The translations under genes were made by a program, and so were the position numbers. Below, piece after piece: positions 1-9,985 of a stretch of 64,000 nt of DNA. The notes under the pieces are model-generated. The model searched no databases. It saw nothing but the letters and a program-made list of their open reading frames with translations, and was not told the DNA's origin. Origin of the DNA: Trissonchulus latispiculum (Eukaryota; Nematoda; Enoplea; Enoplida; Ironidae). The DNA lies in contig JASAND010027920.1 in assembly GCA_030248195.1 (NCBI GenBank), positions 1 through 64,000 of the forward strand, written 5' to 3'. The stretch's first letter is position 1. Each line of letters begins with the position of its first letter.

Positions 1-94
1 ATTTATTCGCCCTGCTGCTACTCATTAAAAATTTTTCGTTTGTCCCCGATTTCGGGGGGGGCATGCCCCCCTCCCCCCCCTGGCTACGCGCCTG
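1..94. mobile_element. Right end of a transposon with GCGTAGCCAG-type terminus
   Basis: The sequence ends in TGGCTACGCGCCTG after a C-rich tract. Read on the other strand this is CAGGCGCGTAGCCAG followed by a G run, the same terminus as the complete element at 2402-2790. The left end lies outside the window. No transposase is visible and the superfamily is not determined. Confidence 0.5.
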
Positions 95-118
95 GTCAGT
101 ACTGCCTTGGGGCCCTAT

Positions 119-390
119 TGACCACTGGTCAAATGGACTATTTTTCGGCGTTTTGGTTGGGGGCATATATAGTAAATCGATTACGTTCGTCTCAATGAGC
201 ACATTTTCAGATCTGACGGACGGAACTGACCACTGGTCACTACGAACTAGGTGGTCTACTGACCAGTGGTCAAACTACCTAAAACTTAGTTTTTCGGGGT
301 TTTAGTTGCGGATGTTTTTATATAGTAAATCGACAACGTTTTAATGGGCATTTTGCCGAAACCGATGGAAGTGACCAGTGGTCACTACGG
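119..390. repeat. Tandem pair of ~140-bp units, each bounded by TGACCASTGGTCA
   Basis: The 13-mer TGACCACTGGTCA, or its reverse complement TGACCAGTGGTCA, occurs at 119-131, 227-239, 260-272 and 372-384. The unit from 119 to about 245 and the unit from 260 to about 390 share further sequence in order (TTTTTCGG, GTTTTNGTTG, TATAGTAAATCGA, GGCATTTTNCCGA). This is therefore a tandem duplication with a palindromic 13-mer at both ends of each unit. It may be a miniature transposon inserted twice or a young satellite. No gene is seen from 391 to 671. Confidence 0.7.
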
Positions 391-671
391 CATACTGACC
401 ACCGCAAACGCATCCAGCATTACCCGGAAAATTAAGTTATGCCGTCTAACTAAACTAGTTAAGTTCAACAAGAAAAATTTTGAAAATTTCACTTTCTGAT
501 TTTTCACTGCAAAATTGGTACCAAAGGGGGATCCACTTTTTTGATGGGGAATTTCGTTCATTGAGGCCTCCTCTTGCCAATTCTCCCTCGGCCTCGACAA
601 ACGAGCTAATCTTAAGGCCAATGTTTAACAACATTGGAATATTGTCAGAGAATCTTTAAAGTGCTAAGAGG

Positions 672-1472
672 ACAAGAAAGTAAAATGCTCCTCCGGAGCA
701 TGGAAAAGTAATATGGGTGGATAGGGTGAGGTTGCGAAATCAAGAGAGGACTAGTTTTGAAAATGCTTAATATGGGGCTAGGTTCTGAAAGAAAGGAGGA
801 CTAGGTTGTGGGCGAGGCGAACTAATATGGGCACAGCGTCGCCGAACAACCCATATTCGCGGGCATGCACGCTTCGCTTCAGCGTTTGTCACATATATAT
901 AGAACGGTCAAAATTAGAGTGAAAAATGTTGAATAGGTAATCTGCAAGATATAGTAGAGTTGTTTGCCTGGGCAGTTTTAGGCTAGCTATATACCTTAAA
1001 TTTAGTTGGACTATGACAAGTATCGGACAGAAACATAGGGATGTGGCGGTAAAACTATTGGTTCAATCCGGCATTTTTGCAGTCAAGGACAATCGCTATA
1101 AAATTATTCTTTAAATATATGCTGTCTGTATAAATGCATAAAATGAGTAAGCTTAGACTTTCTCGGAGGAAAAGTCTGACTATATAATACGAATATGCGG
1201 ATATAGATTATATCATCTAATTTAGAATCTGGAGCTATAATCTATAGTCTAGAAATTGATATAGATGATTGTATAATTTTTACAGCCCGCGAATATGGGT
1301 TGTTCGGCGACGCTGTGCCCATATTAGTTCTCCCACAACCTAGTCCTCCTTTCTTTCAGAACCTAGCCCCATATTAAGCATTTTCAAAACTAGTCCTCTC
1401 TTGATTTCGCAACCTCACCCTATCCACCCATATTACTTTTCCATGCTCCGGAGGAGCATTTTACTTTCTTGT
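672..1472. mobile_element. Foldback/MITE element with ~190-bp terminal inverted repeats
   Basis: The left arm (672-865) begins ACAAGAAAGTAAAATG. It returns as its near-perfect reverse complement at 1284-1472, both arms running inward to CGCGAATATGGG. The central ~420 bp is AT-rich and has no convincing ORF. No target-site duplication is obvious. It is non-autonomous. Sequence from 1473 to about 1767 holds no recognised gene. Confidence 0.85.
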
Positions 1473-1767
1473 ATGTCAGATAAACAGCTTTGTTTAGAAT
1501 GGCCGAAAATGTAGAAACAGCCCTTGAATATTGATCACCTGAATAACCTGGGTCATTTTTAGTACTGTGTTTTCCCCCACCCATGGTTTTTTTCTTCACT
1601 CTGGCGGGTAAAAAACGAGTGATGGGGTTTTTTACTCCTGGAACACGAATGATTCAGAAACACTAGGTAGATGTCTTGCTGGTTAGGTCGCATGCCACAC
1701 TATGATTTGCACCATACCAGAGTTTTATAAGGCGTATACGGAAAAAGTTGGAGCCTTATTTCCCCAG

Positions 1768-1796
1768 GCGGTTTTTTCCCGCCCCGACTATATAAT
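1768..1796 (+). promoter_or_regulatory. Transposon terminus merging into a candidate TATA box upstream of the GST gene
   Basis: GCGGTTTTTTCCCGCC followed by GACTATA closely resembles the right terminus of the element at 5655-6738 (TTTTTTCCCGCTTGACTATA). It runs directly into TATATAAT at 1789-1796, about 30 bp before the ATG at 1826. If the TATA box is real it would leave a very short 5' UTR, or the true start codon is elsewhere. This is a candidate only. Confidence 0.3.
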
Positions 1797-1825
1797 CAAT
1801 AATCATAACTTCTTATTCAGACGAC

Positions 1826-4800
1826 ATGGCAGACTATAAGACCTTATTCACTATCAACTTACCAAAGCGATCTGATATTTACAAGTGGTATATACTGCGT
1901 CGACTAAGCCTAATCAGTGGACAAAATATAATGCAAATAGATTTTTCAAGGTTGTCCGTTGCCAACGACATTCAATATCACAACTACTCAGAAAACTTAT
2001 GTTACGTACGTTTCTTGGAATCGTTGTATTTTTAGTATATTCCTGGTTTTATTGGGGTGTGGTGATTATATATATATATGATTTCAGGATTGATTGGAAA
2101 GGATAATTGGGAAAACGCTGAGATCAATGCATTTGTGGACTCACTGATAGACGATTTGTTCTTTTTGTTTGCTGAGTTCATGAAGGATGATAAAGCCGAA
2201 CGTGTACGTTTTGTTACGACTAGCGATCCACTGGATTTTCTGTTCAAGTATCTGCACGTTGGGTGTCAGACTCCCGTGAGCTGGGCTCTTACTTGGCTGC
2301 CGCCCCCCGTCGTCCTACTCCTCCCTCCAGCACCCTCCCCTGTATTCCGCCCGCCCCCACTTCTTGGGCTTCTCCCCCACTAGTCTTGAGGTGCCAAGAG
2401 GCAGGCGCGTAGCCAGGGGGGGATGGGGGGAATTTCCCCCCGGGAATTTTTTCCTGCCATGTGTAAACGCTTATTTTTCAAAACATTTTCGCGCCGTCGG
2501 CGCGAAACAAGTGTATTATACCATTATAATACGTGTTTCGCACTAACAAATGAGTACCAATTTTACCTTATTTCGATCTACTTTGACCACCTTCTGCGTC
2601 ATTTGGGTACATGAACAAGCACTGCGCCTTAGTGCTACTTAGCGACGAATGCTCTATAAAAATTCCACGAAGGTCACGAAATAAACAAATTATATAAAAA
2701 TTTTCTCAGCTTCTGGGGGGCTCCGCCCCCCAGGCCCCCCCGAACAATTTTGCATTCCCCCCCGAAATGTTTTCTGGCTACGCTAGTGCGAAGAGGATAC
2801 CAATTTTTATAATTTTAGGTCCACACTTTCAATAACGTGCCGGGTTGGAATTTTTTAGATTTTAGTTCTCTTAACTTTTTAATCTAAATCTTATATTTCG
2901 TTGCTGGAACTGAAATTTTGAACAATTTAACTTAGCTGTATAGCAGTATGTGTAGAAAACCATAAACTTTTGCTGTATTTTCGGCAATTTCAGTCCACTA
3001 TAGGTCTCATTCCACTTTTGAGCTTCCACTGTATTGTGGGGAGGGTACACCCTCTTTTTTACCTAGAGAAAACTCAGCCCGGTATGGGGCGGAATGAGTT
3101 CGAATGTGAGCCTACCTCCACTGGGGCCCCCCGCCATAAGTGACCCTGCTCCATTTTACCATTTTTACCCTAGATTCATAGATTTATATATCCCCCATAA
3201 AATGTTGCTAAAAATAAGCCAAAACAGTGTAAATATTTTTCTTTTTTTCCGCCCTATTACCGGCCTTCTTATTCTTTGTCAATTCGTTGTGTAATGGTGT
3301 CTGCGCGGTCACCTGTAGAACGTATTGTCCGAGTGCCAGCTAATTAGAGCTTCGAGGGAGTTATATAAAAGGTCACTCTCGCCAAGTAGTCGACGCAAAT
3401 ATTATGATACTTTGTGGTTCGAACACGAAACTTTAATTTTTTACACTTAGCATAGCAACAGTTATATACGTATACTGTGCACTGACAATTATATATACGG
3501 TGCACTATTTCTGTGATCGGTGAATAACGCTTAAGGAACATGTTGAAACGTTGTGACCGCTTTTGTCCAAAGGTGCTGCTCTGTGCCAAGACGGCAGAGT
3601 TGGATTTCCCTATTTTTGCAAGCGTCCGCTTTTGGTTCCAAACTTTATATATATAGATTTTGTGACCTTTTTTGGTGCAAAGCTTATAAGAACCATTACC
3701 CCAAATTTGTCAGTATACAATTTTACCCTACATTTACCTACATTGATTTTTTGAAATTTACAGTATTTCAGCTTGAAAACACCTAAAAATTTGATTAGTT
3801 TTAGGTTTTTGAGTGTTTTCTTCAGTTAAAATCCCATGAATTATATAAGTATTAACCCTCTCCGATTCTTGGTGAGCCTTCCGTCGATTCCTCATGATGC
3901 CTCCCATAAAATTAACTGACTAAAAATAATTCAGTTTGCGTAAATGTTTGTTTTTCATGTTTAGAGGAAGAAAATGAAGACAGCTGGAGTTGCTTTTGTT
4001 GCCAACAAATTGCCTTACTTTGATAAAACACTGGCTAATTCTCCTTCTGGCTTTGTAGGGTCAAGTGGCGTGAGTTTTCGCATTATTAATCACCTTGTTT
4101 GAGTTTTTGCTTTATTAATCAGCTTGTGTGAGTTGTGTAGATCTTTTCTAACTCTTCTTTGGCATACTGAGTTCCATGTTGATTTTCAAACATGTGGCGT
4201 GGCATGCGTCTTGAAATTTGGGCGAATCATTGGCAATAGTTTTAGAAGCGACAATATGACCCATACGGTGAGGGGTGGTTCCAGGGAGAAGGGCGGCCGC
4301 AAGAAGACAAATAGCAAAAAGGGCAAAAAACCAAAGGTTTCGCGCCTTCGGCTCGAGTTTTCCTTCTTCCAAACAGCTTATTTATTTATAATGTCTATGT
4401 ATAATAGTCTATTTATAATGTATAATAACGGTGAAAAAGCTTGCAGTGCGTCCGAATTTTCGTGGAAAATTTCTATTTTTGCCCAAAAAATGTGTAATAT
4501 TTTAAAAACTTAGCTGTTCTTCGAAAAGCATAGAATTAAAAATTTGAAGATCACTTTTTTACAAAAGCAAAACTTTTCTCCAACTTCTGGGGTGGGACGC
4601 CCACAGACCCCCTCCTCCGGTAAGACAATTTCCCTGGGAGACCCCCGTCACAAAATCCTGGATCCGGCAGTGCATACAATATATATTTTTGGTGAATTGA
4701 AAACAGGATTTTAGTTGGCTAGCAGAATCCATTTTTGTTCGTTTTTAAAAAATAGCGTGCATATTGAAAAAAATGTCTGCAATTTTACAAAATGAATTAG

Positions 4801-7800
4801 TCTGGAGAAAGCCTGCTTTACTCAGTAAAAATTGAAGCTTTGAGGTCTGTGCATTGTATTTCATTGTTTAATTAATTAAGATGTGCTGCGGTAGAGTTTT
4901 GTACAGATCAAGCACGCTCTATAGCTATGTAGCTATAGACAAACTGTCACTGAAATTTTGCATGCAATTTCGGAAAAGACATAACATATATTTGGACTGT
5001 GCTGGGCTTATTCTAGGGAATTTTTCTTGGGGGGGCTCTTTGAGTATGCCCTCAAAAAATGTAGGGGCGAAAATTTTTCTAAAAACATGCTAAAAATAGC
5101 GCTATTTTTATAGTAATCGCCTCATTTTCAATGCAAAAATAGCGCTTAAATAGGCCAAAATCGACTAAAAATCTCCGGCGAAGCCGGAAAATTTTTGAAA
5201 ATTGGGTCTTCTGAGTGATTTTTTCAAGGCAAAATTTGGTACGTTTTTTTAACACGTTTTTTAACGGTTTTTACAGCATTTATAACTATATTCAGCATTT
5301 TTCGCGTGTTACAGAAGAAATACAAAACATATATTGCTTGCTTAGTCTTTATAAAGGATATTTCAATGTTCTGAACGTTAAATATATATTTGTGTTGAAG
5401 ACGGCTTTTGCGCTACAATGGGGGCGGAGCCCCCTAGACGTTGAGAATTTTTTGAAAATTGAACCAAATTGAGCCTTTTTATTTGAAATCCTTCAAAACT
5501 TTTCGACATTATATTTTATTCAAGTCATTTCTTGAATTTGGAAACATAATTTCGTACAATAATATGCCTATACAGCCCGAGTGGCAGCGTTGCTTAGATT
5601 AATGAAGGCTACACTAAAACTAATGCCCAGACGAAAGCAAACAGAAGATATGTATAGTCAAGCGGGGAAAAACCCACTTTTTTTCTTGGTCCAGAACTTT
5701 CGACTAGTTTGGGCTAGCACGACTTTGATACTATATTTAATTAGGGTTTGCCCTAAGCTTTCGAATGAGGTATAGTTTGTCTCTCTAGGCCCTGTCGTTA
5801 TGGAGAACTTAAAGTTTTCCGTGTCGGGAAAAAACCCAATGCGGGGAAAACCCATCGGCGGGAAAAAACCCACCCGGATTTTTTGCTGAGAGCGTGCCAG
5901 AACGGTTTTGACGGTGCCATTCGAAAGAGCGGGTTGTTCTTAGTAGGTCTACATCAAAAAATACCAACATTTTTGAAAAATTTCAGGAAAAATTGAATTT
6001 TGAAAATTTTGTATGTTTAACTCGTAAACATAGGCAAATTTTGGAAATTTTTGAAATTTGCTTAATTTTTGCATTTTGAGCATCCTATCACATAGAAAAC
6101 GTGTTTTTATTGCATTTAAAGCCAAACGGGACCCGTTTTAGTGAAAAATTCGCTATTTTTGACGTAATTGAAAAATTTGGCTTGAAATCTCACCATTCCA
6201 GATTTTGGCCACCTGGACCACACATAATGGAAAGAAGCTAGGTAAAACCTATATATACTAATAATTAACAGACTCTATTAAGCACACGTATGTGTTTATT
6301 TAAGGTTTCCTGCTCAATGGTTACAAACATATTCAATTTTGAAAAGTGGGGTTTTTTCCCGCCGATGGGTTTTTCCCCGCCAACTCTAGGTCACCCCTAG
6401 GTCGCACCGGAGGGGTCAGAGCGGTATGGCATATATCATCGTGAAGCGCAACACTTACCCTACATGTACATATAATCCGTTTTGGTCTTTCCAGTAGTTC
6501 AGGGTGGCCCGGCAAAGTTTGTCAAATTTTGGCACTTGGACGGACCAAAATTTTCGAAAACTTCAAAGTCCCAAAAAATTGCAGGGAAGCAGCGGGAGCG
6601 ACAATAATACACCCTCCAGGGTTATTTTGGATGCTCTTCAAGACAGACTATTAAAATCCTAGATAGCTCATACCGGTAAGCCCACACCAGAGGTGGGTTT
6701 TTCCCGCATATTAAAATGGGTTTTTTCCCGCTTGACTATAGATAATATTTGCGCCGAAGGCGCAAAATTTTTTGTAAAAACTTAAAAATTATGCTTAAAA
6801 TCAATAAAAATTTGAGTGTGCTTTTTAGTGTGTTTTTTAAAATTTTGTGTGTTTTTAAAAAAAGTGTACGAAAACACAATAAAAACACAAAAAACAGTGA
6901 TCCGAGGATGAGAACCGACTCCTCTTGTCCCTGAAGCAGGGATGGAGATATTCTCCGGGAGGGCTGTCGCCCTGAGGCCACCCACAAACTTTTAGTGTTT
7001 TGCCAATGATTTCTTTTCTCTGTCTGTTGCTTCTACTTGTTGCAATATCGTGTTGCTGCCGTTCGGCTACTAAACGCACAACAATTGACACTTTTCTGCT
7101 GTTTTTTGCTTTTTTTGCGAAACATAATACTGTGCTTGTTTGTTATTGTTGGAAGGAATTCAAGTAACTTTTGTTTAATTTCACGCTAAACAGTCCAAAA
7201 ACAAGTCCGCAATACATAATAGCGGCAGAAATTGCTTAGTTAGAAGTATATCGGAAAACAAACACGATTTGTAAATTTTATTCAGCTCGAAATAAAAATG
7301 CACGCACACTGAAATTGAAATTTACACAAAACTTACACAGTCCCGATTTTGAGAAAATCCCTGACTCTAGCTAAACACTAAGCACGCCTGTAATTTTAGC
7401 CAGATGATCGATAGCTCAAAACCTCGATGCTGGCCGGGCTAGCACTTTTGGTGTAGCAACAGAATTTCAAATGCAATTTCTTTCTAATTTAATTTTTTGA
7501 AATGGAATGTGGAAATTTATTCCCTCCAGGCCCCCACCCAGGATTTTAGAAAGGAGAGGGTCCAGGGTTTAGCAGAACGGGGTTAAGGGGCAAGCCCGAA
7601 AATAATTTAGTACGGAGCTCAATTAATGTTGCAAATGTTTGCACTTTCACTATCAAAAGTGTTCACTAACTCGTTAATTTTTTCAAAAACCGAGAGATTT
7701 TCTATAAAAGTGACTGAATGTTTCATTGTTGCTGTTCTAGCCGTTCCAAAAGGAGGTGGGTCTAGACCGTTGAACCCTCCCCTGGGTGCGACCTTGAGTG

Positions 7801-8060
7801 GAGCCTTGTGCGGGTGATAGAGTTTGGACTCAGAGGCCGCAGTTATAATGTATTTTGTGATTCGTTTGTTTCAGATAACTTGGGCCGATTTTTATGTTAT
7901 GTGCATATGGTGGATGCTGGAAGATGGATTTAAGGCTGATCTCACGCCGGTTCCAGCTGTTAAGACTCATTTGGAAAAGATTCGTGCTCTGTCCAGTGTC
8001 AAATCTTGGCTCGAAACTCACACTCAGTCCATGTTTCCACCTGACATGACTGCGGAATAG
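1826..8060 (+). CDS. Glutathione S-transferase (sigma-like), four exons, N-terminal exon apparently damaged
   Basis: Cytosolic GSTs conjugate glutathione to electrophiles. The exons are 1826-2005, 2088-2203, 3965-4069 and 7875-8060 (TAG), with GT/AG introns. The last three are phase-compatible and encode a complete alpha-helical C-terminal domain: LIGKDNWENAEINAF, then LPYFDKTLANSPSGFVG, then ITWADFYVMCIWWMLEDGF and a terminal helix. The first exon starts MADYKTLFTINLPKRSD, resembling the GST start, but Thr stands where the catalytic Tyr is expected. The stretch QRHSISQLLRKLML, which must join exon 2, lies in another frame, and the conserved TPFGQLPVL-type segment is missing. Either exon 1 carries a frameshift or deletion, or a small exon is mis-modelled. 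Introns 2 and 3 contain transposons. Family call firm; functional status uncertain. Confidence 0.75.
2402..2790. mobile_element. MITE with CAGGCGCGTAGCCAG terminus, inside GST intron 2
   Basis: The left end CAGGCGCGTAGCCAG is matched at the right end by CTGGCTACGCTAGTGCG. The flanking bases AAGAGG occur at 2396-2401 and 2791-2796, consistent with a 6-bp target duplication. The interior has G and C runs just inside the ends and a GCGCCGTCGGCGCG-type palindrome near 2492. No coding capacity. The same terminus occurs at 1-94. Confidence 0.7.
4070..7874. other. GST intron 3, packed with repeat fragments
   Basis: Besides the element at 5655-6738 this intron holds several GC-rich repeat fragments without clear ends. 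These are near 4570-4680, at 5020-5080, at 5100-5140 (two AAAAATAGCGC motifs, one within a palindrome), at 5400-5440 (GGGGGCGGAGCCCCC) and at 7485-7820 (CCCACCCAGG and CCTCCCCTGGG motifs in opposite orientation). No exon was recognised in it. Confidence 0.5.
5655..6738. mobile_element. TIR element with TA target site and internal GGGAAAAAACCCA palindromes
   Basis: The ends are TAGTCAAGCGGG and CCCGCTTGACTA, each flanked by TA, as in Tc1/mariner-type insertions. Several copies of GCGGGAAAAAACCCA-like sequence, in both orientations, sit near each end (5663-5880 and 6345-6380, 6690-6735). No transposase ORF is seen, so it is non-autonomous. It lies in GST intron 3. A terminus of the same family lies just upstream of the GST gene. 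Confidence 0.75.
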
Positions 8061-8463
8061 TGTCGACGCGGGTCACTTCACTTAAACGGCTTCACTGAGA
8101 ATCTTCGGGTTAATCTTTTAAGTGTACTTATACGAAATTTTGGCTGTAGTCAGCTATGCTTCAGTAGACATTTTTACATGCTTGGTATTTAGCTTATAGT
8201 TACTATGTATGTACTCACTCGCTCAATTATGCAAGGAACTATCGCAATTTTGCGATTTTGAAATATTTTTGTGGTGTGCCAAATTGTTTTGTTTCTGGTC
8301 TGGGATGCTCGGTGGGATAAAATATGGATCCTAAACTGGATACTTTGAATTTTGAAAATTATAAAGTGGGTTATCAGATAGCATTTTCTATTTTAACTTA
8401 AAAACATAATGCTGTTGCTAACTTCTGAGAGTATTTGCCAATACTATTCCTTGCCTGCCCTAC

Positions 8464-8559
8464 CGGATCTAGTTTAAAGAAGACAAGCTGGAAAGCTGCT
8501 GACTCCTCGTCTTCTTCAATATTTGTGACCGTTTCAGATGATGTTGTTGTTTCTGATAT
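8464..8559 (-). CDS. Candidate internal exon on the antisense strand downstream of GST
   Basis: On the - strand a 96-nt open stretch lies between an AG acceptor (TTTAAG) and a GT donor (GTAGGG). It is phase 0 at both ends and encodes an acidic 32-residue peptide containing NIEEDEESAAFQLVFFKLDP. The exact 32-codon length and bounded splice sites are suggestive, but no neighbouring exon was found and no family is recognised. A possible GST polyadenylation signal AATAAA lies at 8869-8874. Confidence 0.25.
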
Positions 8560-9447
8560 CTTAAAGTGCTGGTTTGGATGGGGGCGGGGTATTTTTAGGA
8601 GTCTAGAATAACTGATTTTACTTTCCTGGGACCTTTAAGCCGCCTCCGGCCTTCAAATAATTGGGACATAGAGCTGAGGGGTGGATAAACCACATCTTGC
8701 TTGAAAACCCAATGAAAACCCAAACTCAAATTTCCAGTAAATTTAGTTCTCGCTCTCACCTCACGTGAAAAGATTAGATTAGATTTGAGACTAGATTGTA
8801 GTCAAAGTTTGTATATAATTGTAACTGCTTAGAAGTCAAAGCCTGATTTTAGTGGATTGGCTCAGTAAAATAAACGGTCATCGAACCTCATGGGTTTAAC
8901 CTTAAGCAGAGGGTGAAGGTCGGTTGAGACGAGGGGCAGCTCCCAAACATTTTCTGCAAATTCCTTTGAAGCTGTTGGAGTTTTTAGGTGGGTAACCATA
9001 AATTTGGAAACGATTTCAACGAGAAATGCTTATTGTAAAACCTAAAAATAGTTTTACCGAACCAGTACCTTCAGTTATGCCATTGCATTGCATATCAGAG
9101 CTTTCATTAACCTTTGTTCGTATTCCTTATTATTTGTTTGAAACAGTTTTATCATAATCATGCCTGTTAGCTTTTCCCTGATTTAGATGTTTGATTTTGG
9201 TAAAGTGGTAAATGCTATTGCATTCCGGTTATTCGCATTATCCAGTGCTTCCTTTTCGTTGTTTCAAATTTTTGTACTACCATTCAATTAAACTACAGCT
9301 AGTTTGTCTTTGGGTAAAGTTGGTTAGGGTTTAGGTGTTTGAGTATTTTAGTGTTAGGTTTGTCGGGCGGTTGTTTCTACCAGTTGGACCTGTTCAGGAA
9401 GGAAATACTCCAGAGCCTTCAAATAGAACAGAATAACACATGTATTT

Positions 9448-9815
9448 TAAAGTTGTGCCCGGGCCTTGAATCGGGCTCCGGGCCCGGTTGTTGGAGTGGC
9501 AGGCACGGCCCGGGCCCGGTCAGTGGCGAAGGCCCGGGTCTTGCAGACCCGGCCAGGCTGTTAGGGTCCGGTGAGGCCCGGTCAAATTTTTATTGGTCAA
9601 TTTTTCCAAAATACATTCACTAGAAAGTAAAATTTAAACTCCCAGGAGTTGTCTAAGTTGTAATAAATAGCACTAGCAATTGTTTGGCACTTTTTTGTAT
9701 GCCGAGCCGACCAGACCTACACTACCTAGCGGGCCTTCAATCGGAATACGGGCCGGGCTCGACCCTGTCCGCTTGGTTGAGCAGGCCCGGGAAATTTCTT
9801 AACGGCACAACTCTA
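9448..9815. mobile_element. hAT-like miniature element with GGGCCCGG subterminal repeats
   Basis: The left terminus TAAAGTTGTGCC and the right terminus GGCACAACTCTA are inverted repeats. Just inside them lie repeated GCCCGGGCC-type motifs (9457-9580 and 9730-9795). The middle is AT-rich. The flanking 8-mers ATGTATTT and CTGTAGGT agree at 5 of 8 positions, a possible decayed target duplication. No coding capacity. Confidence 0.6.
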
Positions 9816-9985
9816 CTGTAGGTATAGTTCAGAACAGTGACCTGGGAGGTTAAATTCATGCATTTTCCATACAAAATACCTTTCTGGTTGCAGGTGGATT
9901 GGGAAAACTGCGAGAAATGGTTAGATTGCCTTCGTACCCTCCGGTTAGCTATAATTGTGGCATATATTTGTGCTACATATTTACT

